From the NCBI GenBank assembly GCA_024231975.1, contig JAAEQB010000122.1:1-47931 (forward strand): 47,931 bases of DNA. The letters are read 5' to 3'. The position numbers and the translations under genes were made by a program. Below are positions 1 to 8,234 of this stretch, in pieces. Position 1 is the stretch's first letter. Every line of letters begins with the position of its first letter. The stretch is from Allobosea sp. (lineage in GTDB: Bacteria; Pseudomonadota; Alphaproteobacteria; Rhizobiales; Beijerinckiaceae). Under the pieces are notes generated by a model that saw nothing but the letters and a program-made list of their open reading frames with translations, made no database searches and was not told the DNA's origin.

Positions 1-277
1 CAAGCGTATCCAGCTGGCGTTCCGCCTCGTCCGGATCGAGCTCGGCCGGCGTCCAGCCGAGCAGCCCGAGCGCCACGGCGCGATCGGTGGCGTGGCCCTT
101 TCCGGTGAAGGCGAGCGAGCCGTGGAGCGTGGCGCCGACCGTCGCCGCTTCATGGCGGGACGGGTGCCGGCGCAGGAGGCCGAGGAAGTGCGCCGCGGCC
201 GTCATCGGCCCCATCGTATGCGACGATGACGGCCCGATCCCGATCTTGAAGACGTCGAAAACACTCAGGAACATCAT
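1..277 (-). CDS. sdaA: L-serine dehydratase, N-terminal part (runs off the left edge)
   Basis: The minus-strand frame begins with an ATG pair after a GGGAGGGG ribosome binding site. It opens with MFLSVFDVFKIGIGPSSSHT, continuing MGPM. The GPSSSHTMGP signature near residues 15-24 is the hallmark of the beta domain of iron-sulfur L-serine dehydratases, which deaminate L-serine to pyruvate and ammonia in the cytoplasm. Only about 92 residues of the expected 450 or so lie inside the window, so the [4Fe-4S] cysteines cannot be checked. The gene looks intact as far as it is visible. It is probably the edge of the ordinary chromosome beside the debris that follows. The family call is secure from the motif; the exact subtype is not. 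Confidence 0.85.
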   Translation of the reverse strand, partial: MMFLSVFDVFKIGIGPSSSHTMGPMTAAAHFLGLLRRHPSRHEAATVGATLHGSLAFTGKGHATDRAVALGLLGWTPAELDPDEAERQLDTL

Positions 278-360
278 CCCCTCCCGCCGAGCGCGATCCT
301 ACACACTCGGCGAACACCGGCTATCTCCGCGACGGCTACCGAGCTTCAGACGGAGATCGC

Positions 361-483
361 GTGCCCTACCAGATCTTCCAGATCCTGCCATATCTCGTCT
401 CGATCGCGGCCCTCGCCTGGACGGTCGGACGCTCGCGTCAGCCGGCGGCGGCGGGTCTGATCTATGTCCGCGAGCAGCGGTAA
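361..483 (+). pseudogene. C-terminal remnant of an ABC transporter permease
   Basis: About 40 codons before a TAA read VPYQIFQILPYLVSIAALAW and then a short Arg-rich tail. This looks like the last transmembrane helix and tail of inner-membrane permeases of the nucleoside/simple-sugar (BmpD/YufQ-like) ABC uptake family, where a LPYLVTIA-type segment near the end is usual. No upstream part of such a gene is present in frame, and it faces the serine dehydratase head to head. I take it as a decayed leftover rather than a working gene. The short length keeps the call tentative. Confidence 0.4.
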
Positions 484-865
484 GGTACAGACTTACCCGA
501 TGTCGAATTGGCGGCCAGCAGGCCGGTCTAGTATCGGCGGCAGACTCAGCCGGAACGCGCCAGAAGCCGATATTGGCATCGCACCCGAAACCGGACATTC
601 GTCTTGATCATAGCGCAAATAGAGATAGGTATTTTTAGTACAGTGGCTCGGCCAGATTTAAGGCCAGCCTACTGATGCGGTGAGTTTTGTCTGAAGAGAG
701 TCCGATTGCCCCGGAGCTCCGAGCCAGGACATGCTCGGGCGCCCCACACCAGTCGCAACTTTCTATACGGGGCGCCTGCTGTGCTGCATCGACCATCAAG
801 GCCTGGGCGGGTGCAGTGACGTGGACTGGCGCCCCAAGGCCCGCAGCACTAGTAAGCGGCCTTCC
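484..865. other. Stretch without a supported gene
   Basis: No reading frame here has a credible start with ribosome binding site or a recognisable product on either strand. It separates the permease tail from the aap remnant and fits the picture of decayed DNA. Confidence 0.5.
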
Positions 866-1875
866 TTAACTTTGATTGGGGCTTGGGGTTGTTGCCAGTT
901 TGCCGATGTCCGCTGTTCGTCGCCCGGCTGCCAACTTCGCTTCCAGCCAGAGGCTGTAACGGGAGGTACAGAAGCACACGATGAAGTATATCATGGCGGC
1001 GAAGACATAGGCTTCCCGGTAGAAGCCGAGCCAGTTCGGATCCGTCGCCGAGACACGCGCCGTGTTCAGGAAATCGAACATGCCGATGGTGATCACCAGC
1101 GTCGTGTCCTGGAAGATGCCGATCGCCAGGTTGACCAGTGGCGGGATCACCGCGCGCAGCGCCTGCGGCAGTACGACGAGGCGCATCGCCCGCCAATAAG
1201 ACAGGCCGAGCGCCTTCGCCGCCTCGTACTGCCCCACAGGAACCGCCTGCAGGCCGCCGCGGATCACCTCGGCGAGATAGCGGCGACGAACAGCGTCAGC
1301 GCCAGCTCAGCCCAAAGAGCGCGGCGATGGCCACCGGCAGTATAACTGCAGCAAGAACGAGTGCCGCACTTCGCTTGAAGTTCGAACGGCCGGTCCGGCG
1401 GGTCAGCCATTTCAGCGCGACGCCGACCAATACGGCGAGCAGGAAGCTGCTCATCAGGATCGCCGGCGTCGCATTATCATCGGCGATGAAGGGAAAGAAA
1501 AAGCCGCGATTGCTGAGCAGGACGCCCGGCAGCGGCGACAATGCCTGCCGTGGCCCCGGCAAGGCGTGGAACAGCGCGTTCCAGAAGAAGATCTGCAACA
1601 GCAACGGCGTATTGCGGACGATCTCGACATAAGCCTGGACGAGACGCGACAGCAGCGGGTTCGACGAGAGCCGGGCAATGCCGAGCGCGACACCGAGGAT
1701 CGTGGCGAGGATGCAGCCGGCCAGGGAGATGCGCACGGTATTGAGCAGACCGACGGCGATGGCGCGCAGATAGCTGTCGCCGGCCGAATGGGCGATCAGC
1801 CCCTCGCCGATCTCGAAATTGGCAGCGTGGCCGAGGAATCCGAAGCCGGGTGTCAGGCCGACCCGCGCCCTATTC
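866..1875 (-). pseudogene. Chimeric remnant of amino-acid ABC permeases: AapQ-like front joined to AapM-like end
   Basis: The upstream part (1875 to about 1296) reads GFGFL, then a helix with VGLLNTVRIS, then YVEIVRNTPLLLQIFFW and PRQALSPL. These are marks of AapQ, one permease of the general L-amino-acid importer. Its frame stops at 1296. The next part, 1267 to 866 in another frame, reads EAAKALGLSYWRAMRLVVLP, the EAA coupling loop, then LGFYREAYVFAAMIYF and SRYSLWLE, which are AapM-type C-terminal features. The middle and end of AapQ and the front of AapM are missing, and the two parts meet out of frame around 1270-1296. AapQ also lacks its natural N-terminus, ending near 1875 at integrase sequence. 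This is best read as an internal deletion followed by a frameshift; no working permease can be made. Confidence 0.7.
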
Positions 1876-1878
1876 CAA

Positions 1879-2160
1879 AACAAGCTCGGCTTCGACTTTC
1901 GCGTTGTTCGTGTCGCCGAATTCGGTCCCGACGAGACACGGCAGCTCGCCGACATGCGCCGATCCGGGACCGTCGAAGCCACGGCGGGAGGCGCGAGTGC
2001 CCAGGCGATCTCAACCAAGATGGCCAATACCCTGGCCGCCTCGACCCACCTTCAGCAGACCTACAACCCGGTCAACATCGCGACCGTCCGCGACGTCGAC
2101 GCCAACCGCCGCGAGGGTCGGGCGAAGCTCAGAAAGAACAAACCAGGACGAAAAGTGTAA
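1879..2160 (+). pseudogene. C-terminal remnant of a tyrosine-recombinase-like integrase
   Basis: The frame reads RQLADMRRSGTVEATAGG, then KMANTLAASTHLQQTYNPVN, and ends in a basic tail before a TAA. I recognise this as the C-terminal catalytic region of integrases common in Hyphomicrobiales islands: an R-R-S/T-G-E block carrying the active-site arginine, and a late T-Y-x-P-V block whose Tyr would be the nucleophile. The N-terminal arm-binding and core domains are absent and the frame starts inside the aapQ breakpoint. It ends 61 bp from a tRNA-Asp fragment, the position expected for an integrase beside its attachment site. The family call rests on pattern memory without an alignment, so I keep it moderate. 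Confidence 0.55.
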
Positions 2161-2221
2161 TGAACCCGCTCAAAAAAGTGTGATGGCCAAGAGGCGCTTT
2201 GAGCTAAGTCTTTGATTTAAA

Positions 2222-2271
2222 TGGCGCGGGCGACGGGGCTCGAACCCGCGACCTCCGGCGTGACAGGCCGG
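2222..2271 (-). other. 3' half of tRNA-Asp(GUC): probable island attachment site
   Basis: On the minus strand the 50 bases form a complete anticodon arm (stem CCGGC/GCCGG, loop CTGTCAC, anticodon GTC), the variable loop, a T arm with GGTTCGAGCC, the 3' acceptor strand CGCCCGC, discriminator G and encoded CCA. The 5' acceptor strand and D arm are missing; AT-richer unrelated DNA takes their place at 2272. Integrases that use tRNA genes copy just this 3' part to the far end of the inserted element. The truncation side implies the island lies to the right and older DNA to the left, unless rearranged. It is not a functional tRNA. Confidence 0.75.
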
Positions 2272-2638
2272 AAATTGCTCAATGATCACAATAGCTCATT
2301 ACAAATTTTGGCAACGAAACGGGGTGATAATTCCTGAAAGGTGTAATGAACGATGCTTCTGCCACCACGGACCGTTGAGCGATCCCTACGCTGCGGTCGG
2401 CAGCTATCCAGATTCAGACATTCTGTCCGGACTGGTGGGCCGGGCCGGACAAATCTACGAACATTTATATGATTGAAATCACTATATAATTCAGCTGCCG
2501 AAATCATTCGCAAGACAAAGATGGTGGGCGGCCTCGGCCTGAGTGCAGAGACTCGTGGCTGGTTACGACGGCAAAGCCTGAGACGGTTGTCTGAAACTGC
2601 CATAGCGCAGGGCTGATTTGCCAAGCCACGAACGCTGC
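2272..2638. other. AT-richer spacer after the attachment site, no supported gene
   Basis: The stretch is visibly less GC-rich than its surroundings, with runs such as ATTACAAATTTTGG and ATTTATATGATTG. No frame looks coding. It probably represents the terminal non-coding part of the integrated element. Confidence 0.45.
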
Positions 2639-3268
2639 TCACGTGCCTTTCTCGGCTTTGCGAAGTCCCGCTCGCACCCGCATCCAGATATCGGCCATGA
2701 GCGCGCCGGGGATCGTCGCGCTGTCGCGCCTGGTGCGGTGCATGAGCGGCCGCCCGCCCGTCGCCAGGAGGCATTCCCTGGCTAGACGGTTCTGATGGAA
2801 CTTCGCGCGGCAGGCTTCCAGCATGAGCCGGCGGTGAGCAGCGGTGCCGGCGATGACAATCCGGTCGTTGAAAGTGAAACTGGCAGGTTCGCTGCGGCCA
2901 CGGGCGGCCGTCTTGGCATCCTTGCCCCAAAATTTTGCGACGCGGAGCCGATCGGCTTCATCGTCGAATTTGAGGCCCTGCCAAAAGCCCTCGACGCTCG
3001 CGTAAGTGCGCCCCCAAAGGACGAAAGGCGTCTCGGCAAGGTTGCTGATCGGCTGCCAGCGACCGGCGTGATCGAAGACAACATTGATGGGTTCGCGGCA
3101 AGCCTGATCCTTCGTGCCGAGGTCGTGAAGCGATGCCCCCTTCGACCCTCCGCCGGGCACGTGCAGAACGTGATCGGCCATGGCCGCTTGCCATTCGAAA
3201 AGCTTGCGCTTCTCGTCATCGGTCTCCGGCACCAGAGCCAGGAGCCCGATCTTCAGGACGACCCGCAT
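2639..3268 (-). CDS. NADAR-family protein (first of two)
   Basis: A protein of 209 residues when started at MRVVLKIG. After a variable 60-residue front it carries INVVFDHAGR, an ISN triplet at 74-76, and SVEGFWQGLK at 91-100, which match the 'LSNF' and 'vEhyyQaqK' blocks of the NADAR/YbiA fold, with the conserved Glu near 93 and Lys at 100. NADAR proteins are N-glycosidases: YbiA-like members act on early riboflavin intermediates, and others remove ADP-ribose from guanine in DNA. Substrate choice cannot be read from the sequence. The start overlaps the end of the upstream M23-like gene by about 50 bp, so the two are probably co-transcribed. The C-terminal 70 residues are Arg-rich and less typical. 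Confidence 0.7.
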   Translation of the reverse strand: MRVVLKIGLLALVPETDDEKRKLFEWQAAMADHVLHVPGGGSKGASLHDLGTKDQACREPINVVFDHAGRWQPISNLAETPFVLWGRTYASVEGFWQGLKFDDEADRLRVAKFWGKDAKTAARGRSEPASFTFNDRIVIAGTAAHRRLMLEACRAKFHQNRLARECLLATGGRPLMHRTRRDSATIPGALMADIWMRVRAGLRKAEKGT

Positions 3269-3854
3269 GTGGCGTGAACTCCTCGGCTTTTCGGTGGGAC
3301 CCGATCTGCGCCGGCCGGCGGACGGGACGGAACACCCGGAGCGGATCGACGACGGAGCCTTCTCGCCGAAGCTCGACATGTAGCCAGGGCGGCTGCAAGT
3401 CCGGCCGGCCCCCCATCGCGCCGAGAGGCTGCTCTGCCGCAACGCAGGCACCTACAATGACCTGGATGCCGCCGAGATGTGCATAGCGCGTCGTCAGTCC
3501 CCGCCCATGATCGATGGTTACGGCCATGTCACCAGGACTGTGACGCTCGATCGAGACGATGCGCCCCAAGCCTGCCGCCCTTACGATCTCGCCGGCGACG
3601 AGCGCGTAGTCGATGCCGTTATGGAACAAGGTTCGTCCCGTCAGCGGGTTGAACCGGAGCCCGAAGCCGACGATAACCGGATCGGGAACGGGATGAAGCA
3701 GCGGTGTGTTCGTCGACGAGGCGCAGCTTGGAACCGGGCTTAGGGATGGTTGTGCCTGCCCATCATGGGGGCTCAGAGCCAGCGCGGCGAGCACGACACG
3801 TGCTGCCAGGGACGGACTTTTCGAGCCGAAGCCGTGACCCGCTATTGCTCGCAT
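3216..3854 (-). CDS. Secreted M23/LytM-like peptidase, possibly inactive
   Basis: A protein of 213 residues starting at an ATG after GGGAGG. A hydrophobic segment near residues 16-27 followed by DGQAQ looks like a signal peptide. The LytM core is present: H78 and D82 in FHNGIDYAL are the first two zinc ligands, and RYAHL gives H126. The usual HLH near the end is WLHVELR here, so H159, the third ligand, stays, but the partner histidine that serves in catalysis is Trp157. Active members cut peptide cross-links of the cell wall; those lacking catalytic residues often act as activators (EnvC/NlpD style). The gene overlaps the upstream NADAR gene by 13 bp and the downstream one by about 50 bp, an odd setting for a wall enzyme. 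Confidence 0.7.
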   Translation of the reverse strand: MRAIAGHGFGSKSPSLAARVVLAALALSPHDGQAQPSLSPVPSCASSTNTPLLHPVPDPVIVGFGLRFNPLTGRTLFHNGIDYALVAGEIVRAAGLGRIVSIERHSPGDMAVTIDHGRGLTTRYAHLGGIQVIVGACVAAEQPLGAMGGRPDLQPPWLHVELRREGSVVDPLRVFRPVRRPAQIGSHRKAEEFTPHAGRPEDRAPGSGAGDR

Positions 3855-4462
3855 GAGGCGCCTCCCGTCGAGAGAAGTAAGGCGGTAACCGGCACGTACT
3901 CCTGTCGTGCATTGCAAGACGTTGCTTGCGATTGCATATCTGCCGCACATCCCACGGATGAGAGCCGAAAATCCGTGCGGATTTCCATCAGGATGCGGCC
4001 GCCCCAATTGGCGCCGGTGCCGTCCTTGCCGATGCCCCAGAACGCATCGCTTTGCGAATCCTCGACGAGTTCGACGTCGCCGGTGGCCAGCAGCAAGGTG
4101 GCAAGCTCGGGATTCTGGGCGTATTTCGCCTGATCGGCGCGGCGCATCACGTCGAGCCTGACCCCGTGCCAGTCGGCGCGAGGCGCCTTGCCGTTCGCGG
4201 TGAACCAGGAGCCCTTGGCGAGCCGCGCCTTGCCGCCCGGCGGCGCCGAGAGCCGCTTGACATGACCCGGGTGCTCGGCTGCCCGAATGGCCGCGCGATA
4301 GGCATGGCTGGGAGACTTCTGGGCTTGGTAGAAATGCTCGGCGGTAGGCCAGGCCTCGCCGTCGATGACGATTGGGCTCGGATGAAAATGCGAGAGGAAG
4401 CCGAAGCTCGCGCGGTCGCGGCGATAGTAGAGAATGCGGTTGTCCGGCGGAATCGGGATCAT
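3842..4462 (-). CDS. NADAR-family protein (second of two)
   Basis: A protein of 206 residues started at MIPIPPDNRI. The NADAR pattern is nearly complete: FGFLSHFHP at 20-28 in place of LSNF, AWPTAEHFYQAQKS at 37-50 with the conserved Glu42, Gln46 and Lys49, and FWGIGKDGTGANWGGRILME near the end, which matches the closing 'FWGxGxdgxGxNxLGxxLM' block. This copy is closer to the YbiA consensus than its neighbour and should be an active N-glycosidase. Length is slightly above the usual 160 residues because of an unrelated 30-residue tail that reads into the next gene. It sits between a small secreted protein upstream and the M23-like gene downstream in one leftward unit. Confidence 0.8.
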   Translation of the reverse strand: MIPIPPDNRILYYRRDRASFGFLSHFHPSPIVIDGEAWPTAEHFYQAQKSPSHAYRAAIRAAEHPGHVKRLSAPPGGKARLAKGSWFTANGKAPRADWHGVRLDVMRRADQAKYAQNPELATLLLATGDVELVEDSQSDAFWGIGKDGTGANWGGRILMEIRTDFRLSSVGCAADMQSQATSCNARQEYVPVTALLLSTGGASCEQ

Positions 4463-4515
4463 GCCTCGTCTCCTTCTCTCGCTATGGATCGTCTGGCCGC
4501 AGCGAACTGCGGATG

Positions 4516-4827
4516 TTATTGCGGCGCCGGAGACAACGAGAACAACGTGAAGGTGCAGATGCGATCCTCGATTTCGGCGAATGAATGGACCGGCAAGCGC
4601 GACGAGATTGTCGCGCCGCTTCGCCGCAGGGCCGCTTCGTCCAGTTCGTCCGGTTGGGGTTTTGCCCAAGCCTGCGCGCTGCTTTCTCCGGGCGCGAGCG
4701 GCAGGTGGAAGATGCGCTCGGTGCGGTAGACGCTGCGCGCTTGCGTCGGCGCGATCCCGGTCCAGGCCAGCAGGCCCATTGCCACCAGCGCAACGGAGGG
4801 CTTCGATCTCATCGCCGGGTCTCGCAT
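4516..4827 (-). CDS. Small secreted protein of unknown function
   Basis: A protein of 103 residues with a clear signal peptide: basic MRDPAMRSK, then SVALVAMGLLAWTGIAP and a TQARS cleavage region. The mature part of about 70 residues has no motif I know. The start was chosen for GAGGGT about 11 bases upstream; a second ATG five codons later would also give a signal peptide. It is the first gene of a leftward unit, 53 bp before the NADAR gene. Confidence 0.55.
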   Translation of the reverse strand: MRDPAMRSKPSVALVAMGLLAWTGIAPTQARSVYRTERIFHLPLAPGESSAQAWAKPQPDELDEAALRRSGATISSRLPVHSFAEIEDRICTFTLFSLSPAPQ

Positions 4828-5015
4828 CGTCGTGTCACCCTCGTCGGTTCAGTCGCGCAACCCTGCCACGGCCCTGCAGGCCTTGGCATTGCCCGACCTA
4901 GCCCGCGCTTGGCGCATCGTGCAGCGAATACACGGGAGTGCGCCCGGCAATTCGCTGCAAGTCCGCGCAATCGATCCACATGGCAGCCAAGGCCCACCGT
5001 CCCGGTATCGCGACC

Positions 5016-5570
5016 TCATCGGGAGACGCCGTCATATTTCGCACAATTTCGACCCCGGCTGCCGTCCTCGAGCTTTCGGATGGAAACCACGAAGCACAGA
5101 CATAGGCTGACACGGATGCTGTCCGAAGGCGGTTCACGGAAGAGGGGCGGCAGAACTTTCGGGACGGGATCCGGCGCGAAAATACCTTCCTTCGGCTCGC
5201 GACCGGAGAGAATGACGGTAACCGGTCCACGCCTGTAGTCGACATGTAGATCTCGCTGGAGGGTTCTGACTCTCGGGGTTTGTCCATGGGGATTGAGCCT
5301 GAAGGAGGAGATCGCCGCAATGCCATCGGGATCAATGGCGATATCGGCAGCGATACGTGGCACTTGGCCAAGCAGCGGACCGGCTATGACGGAACATCTG
5401 GTATAGCGGCGGCATGCGACCGTGATGCACTGCTCCGGTTGAGTCCCTAGGCGCCAGCATGTCGTGACGAGCGTGTCCCGGCGAGGCTCGAACGGTTTCG
5501 CAACGGCCTGTCCCTGCTCTGCCGCGATCATCAGCGGAATTGCCAGGAGAGCCCCGATTTGCAGTCGCAT
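5016..5570 (-). CDS. Secreted protein of unknown function, end uncertain
   Basis: Starting at MRLQIGALLAIPLMIAAEQG the product has a signal peptide and a mature domain with several cysteines (TTCWRLGT, QCITVACRR, TRCSVI), suggesting disulfide bonds in the periplasm. No family was recognised. The last 30 residues in this frame look poor. The adjacent frame over 4898-5050, with DEVAIPGRWALAAMWIDCAD, looks more protein-like, so a frameshift near 5040-5060 is possible and the true gene may run to 4898. The longer upstream extension to 5807 is rejected because it crosses a repeat cluster and lacks a ribosome binding site. Confidence 0.5.
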   Translation of the reverse strand: MRLQIGALLAIPLMIAAEQGQAVAKPFEPRRDTLVTTCWRLGTQPEQCITVACRRYTRCSVIAGPLLGQVPRIAADIAIDPDGIAAISSFRLNPHGQTPRVRTLQRDLHVDYRRGPVTVILSGREPKEGIFAPDPVPKVLPPLFREPPSDSIRVSLCLCFVVSIRKLEDGSRGRNCAKYDGVSR

Positions 5571-5745
5571 CGTCAAATCTTCCAGCCAGATCGTCGGCAG
5601 GCGGCAATTCCGCACACCGGCCTCAACGAGATAGGCCTGAGGAATGCTTGAAATGGCACTGAAAAGGCCTGAAAAGCACTGATACCGGGCCATATCTGCG
5701 TTGACGGCCGTGGTCCTGGCGTGGTCCTCAAGACGAGGTTCAGTC

Positions 5746-5809
5746 TTTTGACATAAGACGCGTCGAAAGATTTGACAGCGCCCCTTTTTTGACATCTTAA
5801 ATGTCAAAA
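5746..5809. promoter_or_regulatory. Cluster of TTTTGACAT repeats with a perfect palindrome
   Basis: TTTTGACAT occurs at 5746-5754 inside GTCTT..AAGAC half sites, a diverged copy ATTTGACAG lies near 5769-5777, and 5787-5809 is a perfect inverted repeat with 9-bp arms TTTTGACAT and ATGTCAAAA around CTTAA. TTGACA is also a sigma-70 -35 hexamer, so promoter elements may overlap. The cluster lies in the 480-bp gap between two divergent genes and looks like an operator or a binding array for a dimeric protein. No cognate regulator gene is adjacent. Confidence 0.5.
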
Positions 5810-6052
5810 GACACTAAACCGTTCGATCTCTGCAAGCCATATCGATGACCCCACGTCATCGAGCAACAGATGAGGCGCGCGACTACCGGGGACCTGTCTC
5901 ACGGCCCGCAGGTTTTCGCGCGCGAAGCCGGCTTACGACTAAGACCGTGACAGCGCGAGCCCGCTGCTCGACTGCTGCGAAGCGGCGCGAATGGGTCGGG
6001 ATCGGAGTGATCGTCGCGTTCATCAACGAAATCTTTGAGGAAAGAGCCAGGA

Positions 6053-8209
6053 ATGCAAGCAAGGACGACACTTCCGGACCATGATCCGCTTTCGGCGTTT
6101 TCCGACGCCGTCTTGTGTGCCGGCGACAGCCAACCCATTCCTCTGTCCGGCACGCGCCATCACGTGACCCTGCGCGGCGCCCTCGCCAACGTCGAAGCCA
6201 TTCGCAGATTTTCCAATACCGAGACCGACAGCATTGAGGTCACGATGACCCTGCCCGTCCCTGTGCGCGCGACGGTTTACTCGCTCGAGGTTCTGGTCGG
6301 CGAGCGGCGTCTGAGAGGCATCGCCCAGCCACGCGTTCAAGCCCGCGCGCGTTATGAAACAGCGATCGACGATGGCTCGCTTGCGGTACTGCATGAGGAA
6401 GTCATGCGCGGCATCCATATGATTTCGATCGCCCATCTTGCGCCAGGCGTCGAGGTATCCGTCATCTGCAAATGGGTCACGACGCTTGTGCCGAGCCATG
6501 GCGGCCTTGGTCTCTTGCGGATACCGCTGACCGTCGGGCAGATCTACGGGCGCTCTCCGTTGCCCGATTCCGACGATCTTGTTACCGGCGGCGACAACGC
6601 GACCAGCACCCTCAGCATCGATGCCGGCGGCTGCGACGCGGTCTGCAACGGCAAGCCGGTCACGGAGGCGCCCTTCGAGATTCCGTTGAACCAGCCCATC
6701 GATATCATCGCGCCCCTGCCGGCCGAGACCCGGCTTTCAGGCCGCGCCGCCGACGGCCGCAGGATCTCGCTCGCCATTCGCCCCGACCCGGCGACGGGCA
6801 AGGAGATCGCGGCGGCCATTCTGGTCGATCACTCCGGGTCCATGGGCTCCCCCTGCGGAGACCCCGGCATCGCGCTGACCAAGCACGAGGCGCTGCTGCG
6901 CGGCTTGGAGACAATGTCCGAACGGTTTGGCCGCTCGGACAGGATCGACCTGTTCGAATTCGACGATACCTGCGAATTCCTCGGCTCCAGCACGGGCGAG
7001 CGCCGCCCCTGCAACCTCGTCCAGCGCCTCAATCCTCCCTCAGGCGGCACCGAAATCGGTTCCGCGATCGCGTTTGTCCTGGCCAACAGCGAGATGCGCG
7101 ACATCGTGCTCGTGACGGATGGCCAAAGCCATGCTCTGAACGTCGCCAAACTCGCCCGATCCGGCAGGCGCTTTTCCGTCGTTCTCATCGGCAGCGACAG
7201 TCTCGAGGCGCAGGTCGGCCATCTCGCAGCCTTGACCGGCGGCAGTCTCGCCGTCGTCTCGGGCGCCCGCGTCGCCGACGCGTTCTCGCTCGTGACGACC
7301 GCTCTTGGATCCGCATATGAGCCCTGCGAGCCCATCGACGGAGAAATCCGGCAGGTCAGGGCCCGGCGTGACGCTCTCGTGCTCGAAGCGGAATGGGGCA
7401 GCGCTGAAACCGCGTCGGACGATGGCAAAATCACCGGCGCCGTTTCAGCCTTTGCCACGTCGCTGGCCTTGCCCTTGCTGTCCGAGGAGAAGGCGGCCGC
7501 ACTCAGCGCAGCGGAAGGTTTGGCTGGCGCCTTTACCAGCCTCGTTCTCGTGGACGAGGTCGGGGACAAGCAGGCCGGATTGCCCGCGACCCGCAAGGTT
7601 CGGTTGCCAGCGCCACCGCCCTATCACAGCGTGGGACGGGCCTTCCCCGGGCAGACATTCGCTGCACCGGCATTTGCGCCGCAAGCCTGCCCCGCTGCGG
7701 CCGCGCCTCGCGCGCAGATGTCGGCTCCGGCCGAAGCCGCATTCCCGAGTGCGCCGAGGTCGTCGTCGCCTTCGGTCATGGACATTCTGAAGGCGAAGCT
7801 GAAACTGCCGCGCCCTTGGCTCTCGCCCGTCGACAAGAGGTTTCCCGATACCGGCAAGCCGGCAAAGTCAAAAACGCCGAGACGCCAGAGCGGATTGGCG
7901 CTCGGTGCCGTGCTGCCGAGCATGGCGCTCGGTTTTTGGGACACGCAGGGCGACGCCCTGAGCAGCGGCGACATCACCGGCCTACCCCAAGAGCTGATCG
8001 AGATTCTGAAAGCTCTCGCATCGAGAACCGACCTGAAGCTCGAAGCCAAGCAGCTCGGTCTCTCGCCCATGCTCCTGATCGTCGGACTGATCGCCAGGCG
8101 GGACGCCCGCCGAAGCCGCCATGCCGCCAGGGTGGAGCGCCGCATCTTCAAGGCGCTGAGCAGCGACGAGGTGCACACGGCGGCTCTTGCCGTGGAGGCC
8201 TTGCTCTGA
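6053..8209 (+). CDS. VIT and von Willebrand factor A domain protein
   Basis: A protein of 718 residues; ATG chosen over an upstream TTG because GAGGAAAG sits at the right distance. Residues about 20-160 form a VIT-type domain (RARYETAIDDGSLAVL, then IAHLAPG), as in inter-alpha-trypsin inhibitor heavy chains and bacterial VIT-VWA proteins. A VWA domain follows with the metal-site motif D259-H-S-G-S263, a PPSGGTEIGSAI loop and VTDG at about 354-357. Behind it come a Pro/Ala-rich linker and a basic C-terminal domain of about 150 residues. There is no signal peptide, so it is cytoplasmic. VWA proteins of this type are often scaffolds beside AAA+ ATPases and kinases; here none is adjacent and the nearest such set starts 5 kb away. 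Confidence 0.8.
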   Translation: MQARTTLPDHDPLSAFSDAVLCAGDSQPIPLSGTRHHVTLRGALANVEAIRRFSNTETDSIEVTMTLPVPVRATVYSLEVLVGERRLRGIAQPRVQARARYETAIDDGSLAVLHEEVMRGIHMISIAHLAPGVEVSVICKWVTTLVPSHGGLGLLRIPLTVGQIYGRSPLPDSDDLVTGGDNATSTLSIDAGGCDAVCNGKPVTEAPFEIPLNQPIDIIAPLPAETRLSGRAADGRRISLAIRPDPATGKEIAAAILVDHSGSMGSPCGDPGIALTKHEALLRGLETMSERFGRSDRIDLFEFDDTCEFLGSSTGERRPCNLVQRLNPPSGGTEIGSAIAFVLANSEMRDIVLVTDGQSHALNVAKLARSGRRFSVVLIGSDSLEAQVGHLAALTGGSLAVVSGARVADAFSLVTTALGSAYEPCEPIDGEIRQVRARRDALVLEAEWGSAETASDDGKITGAVSAFATSLALPLLSEEKAAALSAAEGLAGAFTSLVLVDEVGDKQAGLPATRKVRLPAPPPYHSVGRAFPGQTFAAPAFAPQACPAAAAPRAQMSAPAEAAFPSAPRSSSPSVMDILKAKLKLPRPWLSPVDKRFPDTGKPAKSKTPRRQSGLALGAVLPSMALGFWDTQGDALSSGDITGLPQELIEILKALASRTDLKLEAKQLGLSPMLLIVGLIARRDARRSRHAARVERRIFKALSSDEVHTAALAVEALL

Positions 8210-8234
8210 CGACGGAGCATCGCCTGGACTGCAG

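Noticed and set aside
731..1345. Rightward 204-codon open frame
   Set aside because: It lies opposite the AapM-type remnant and its product is Arg/His-rich without motifs; a shadow frame in GC-rich DNA.
6053..8209. VIT-VWA protein as part of a MoxR-vWA system
   Set aside because: No MoxR ATPase is adjacent and the nearest AAA+ gene is 12 kb away, so the link is not claimed.
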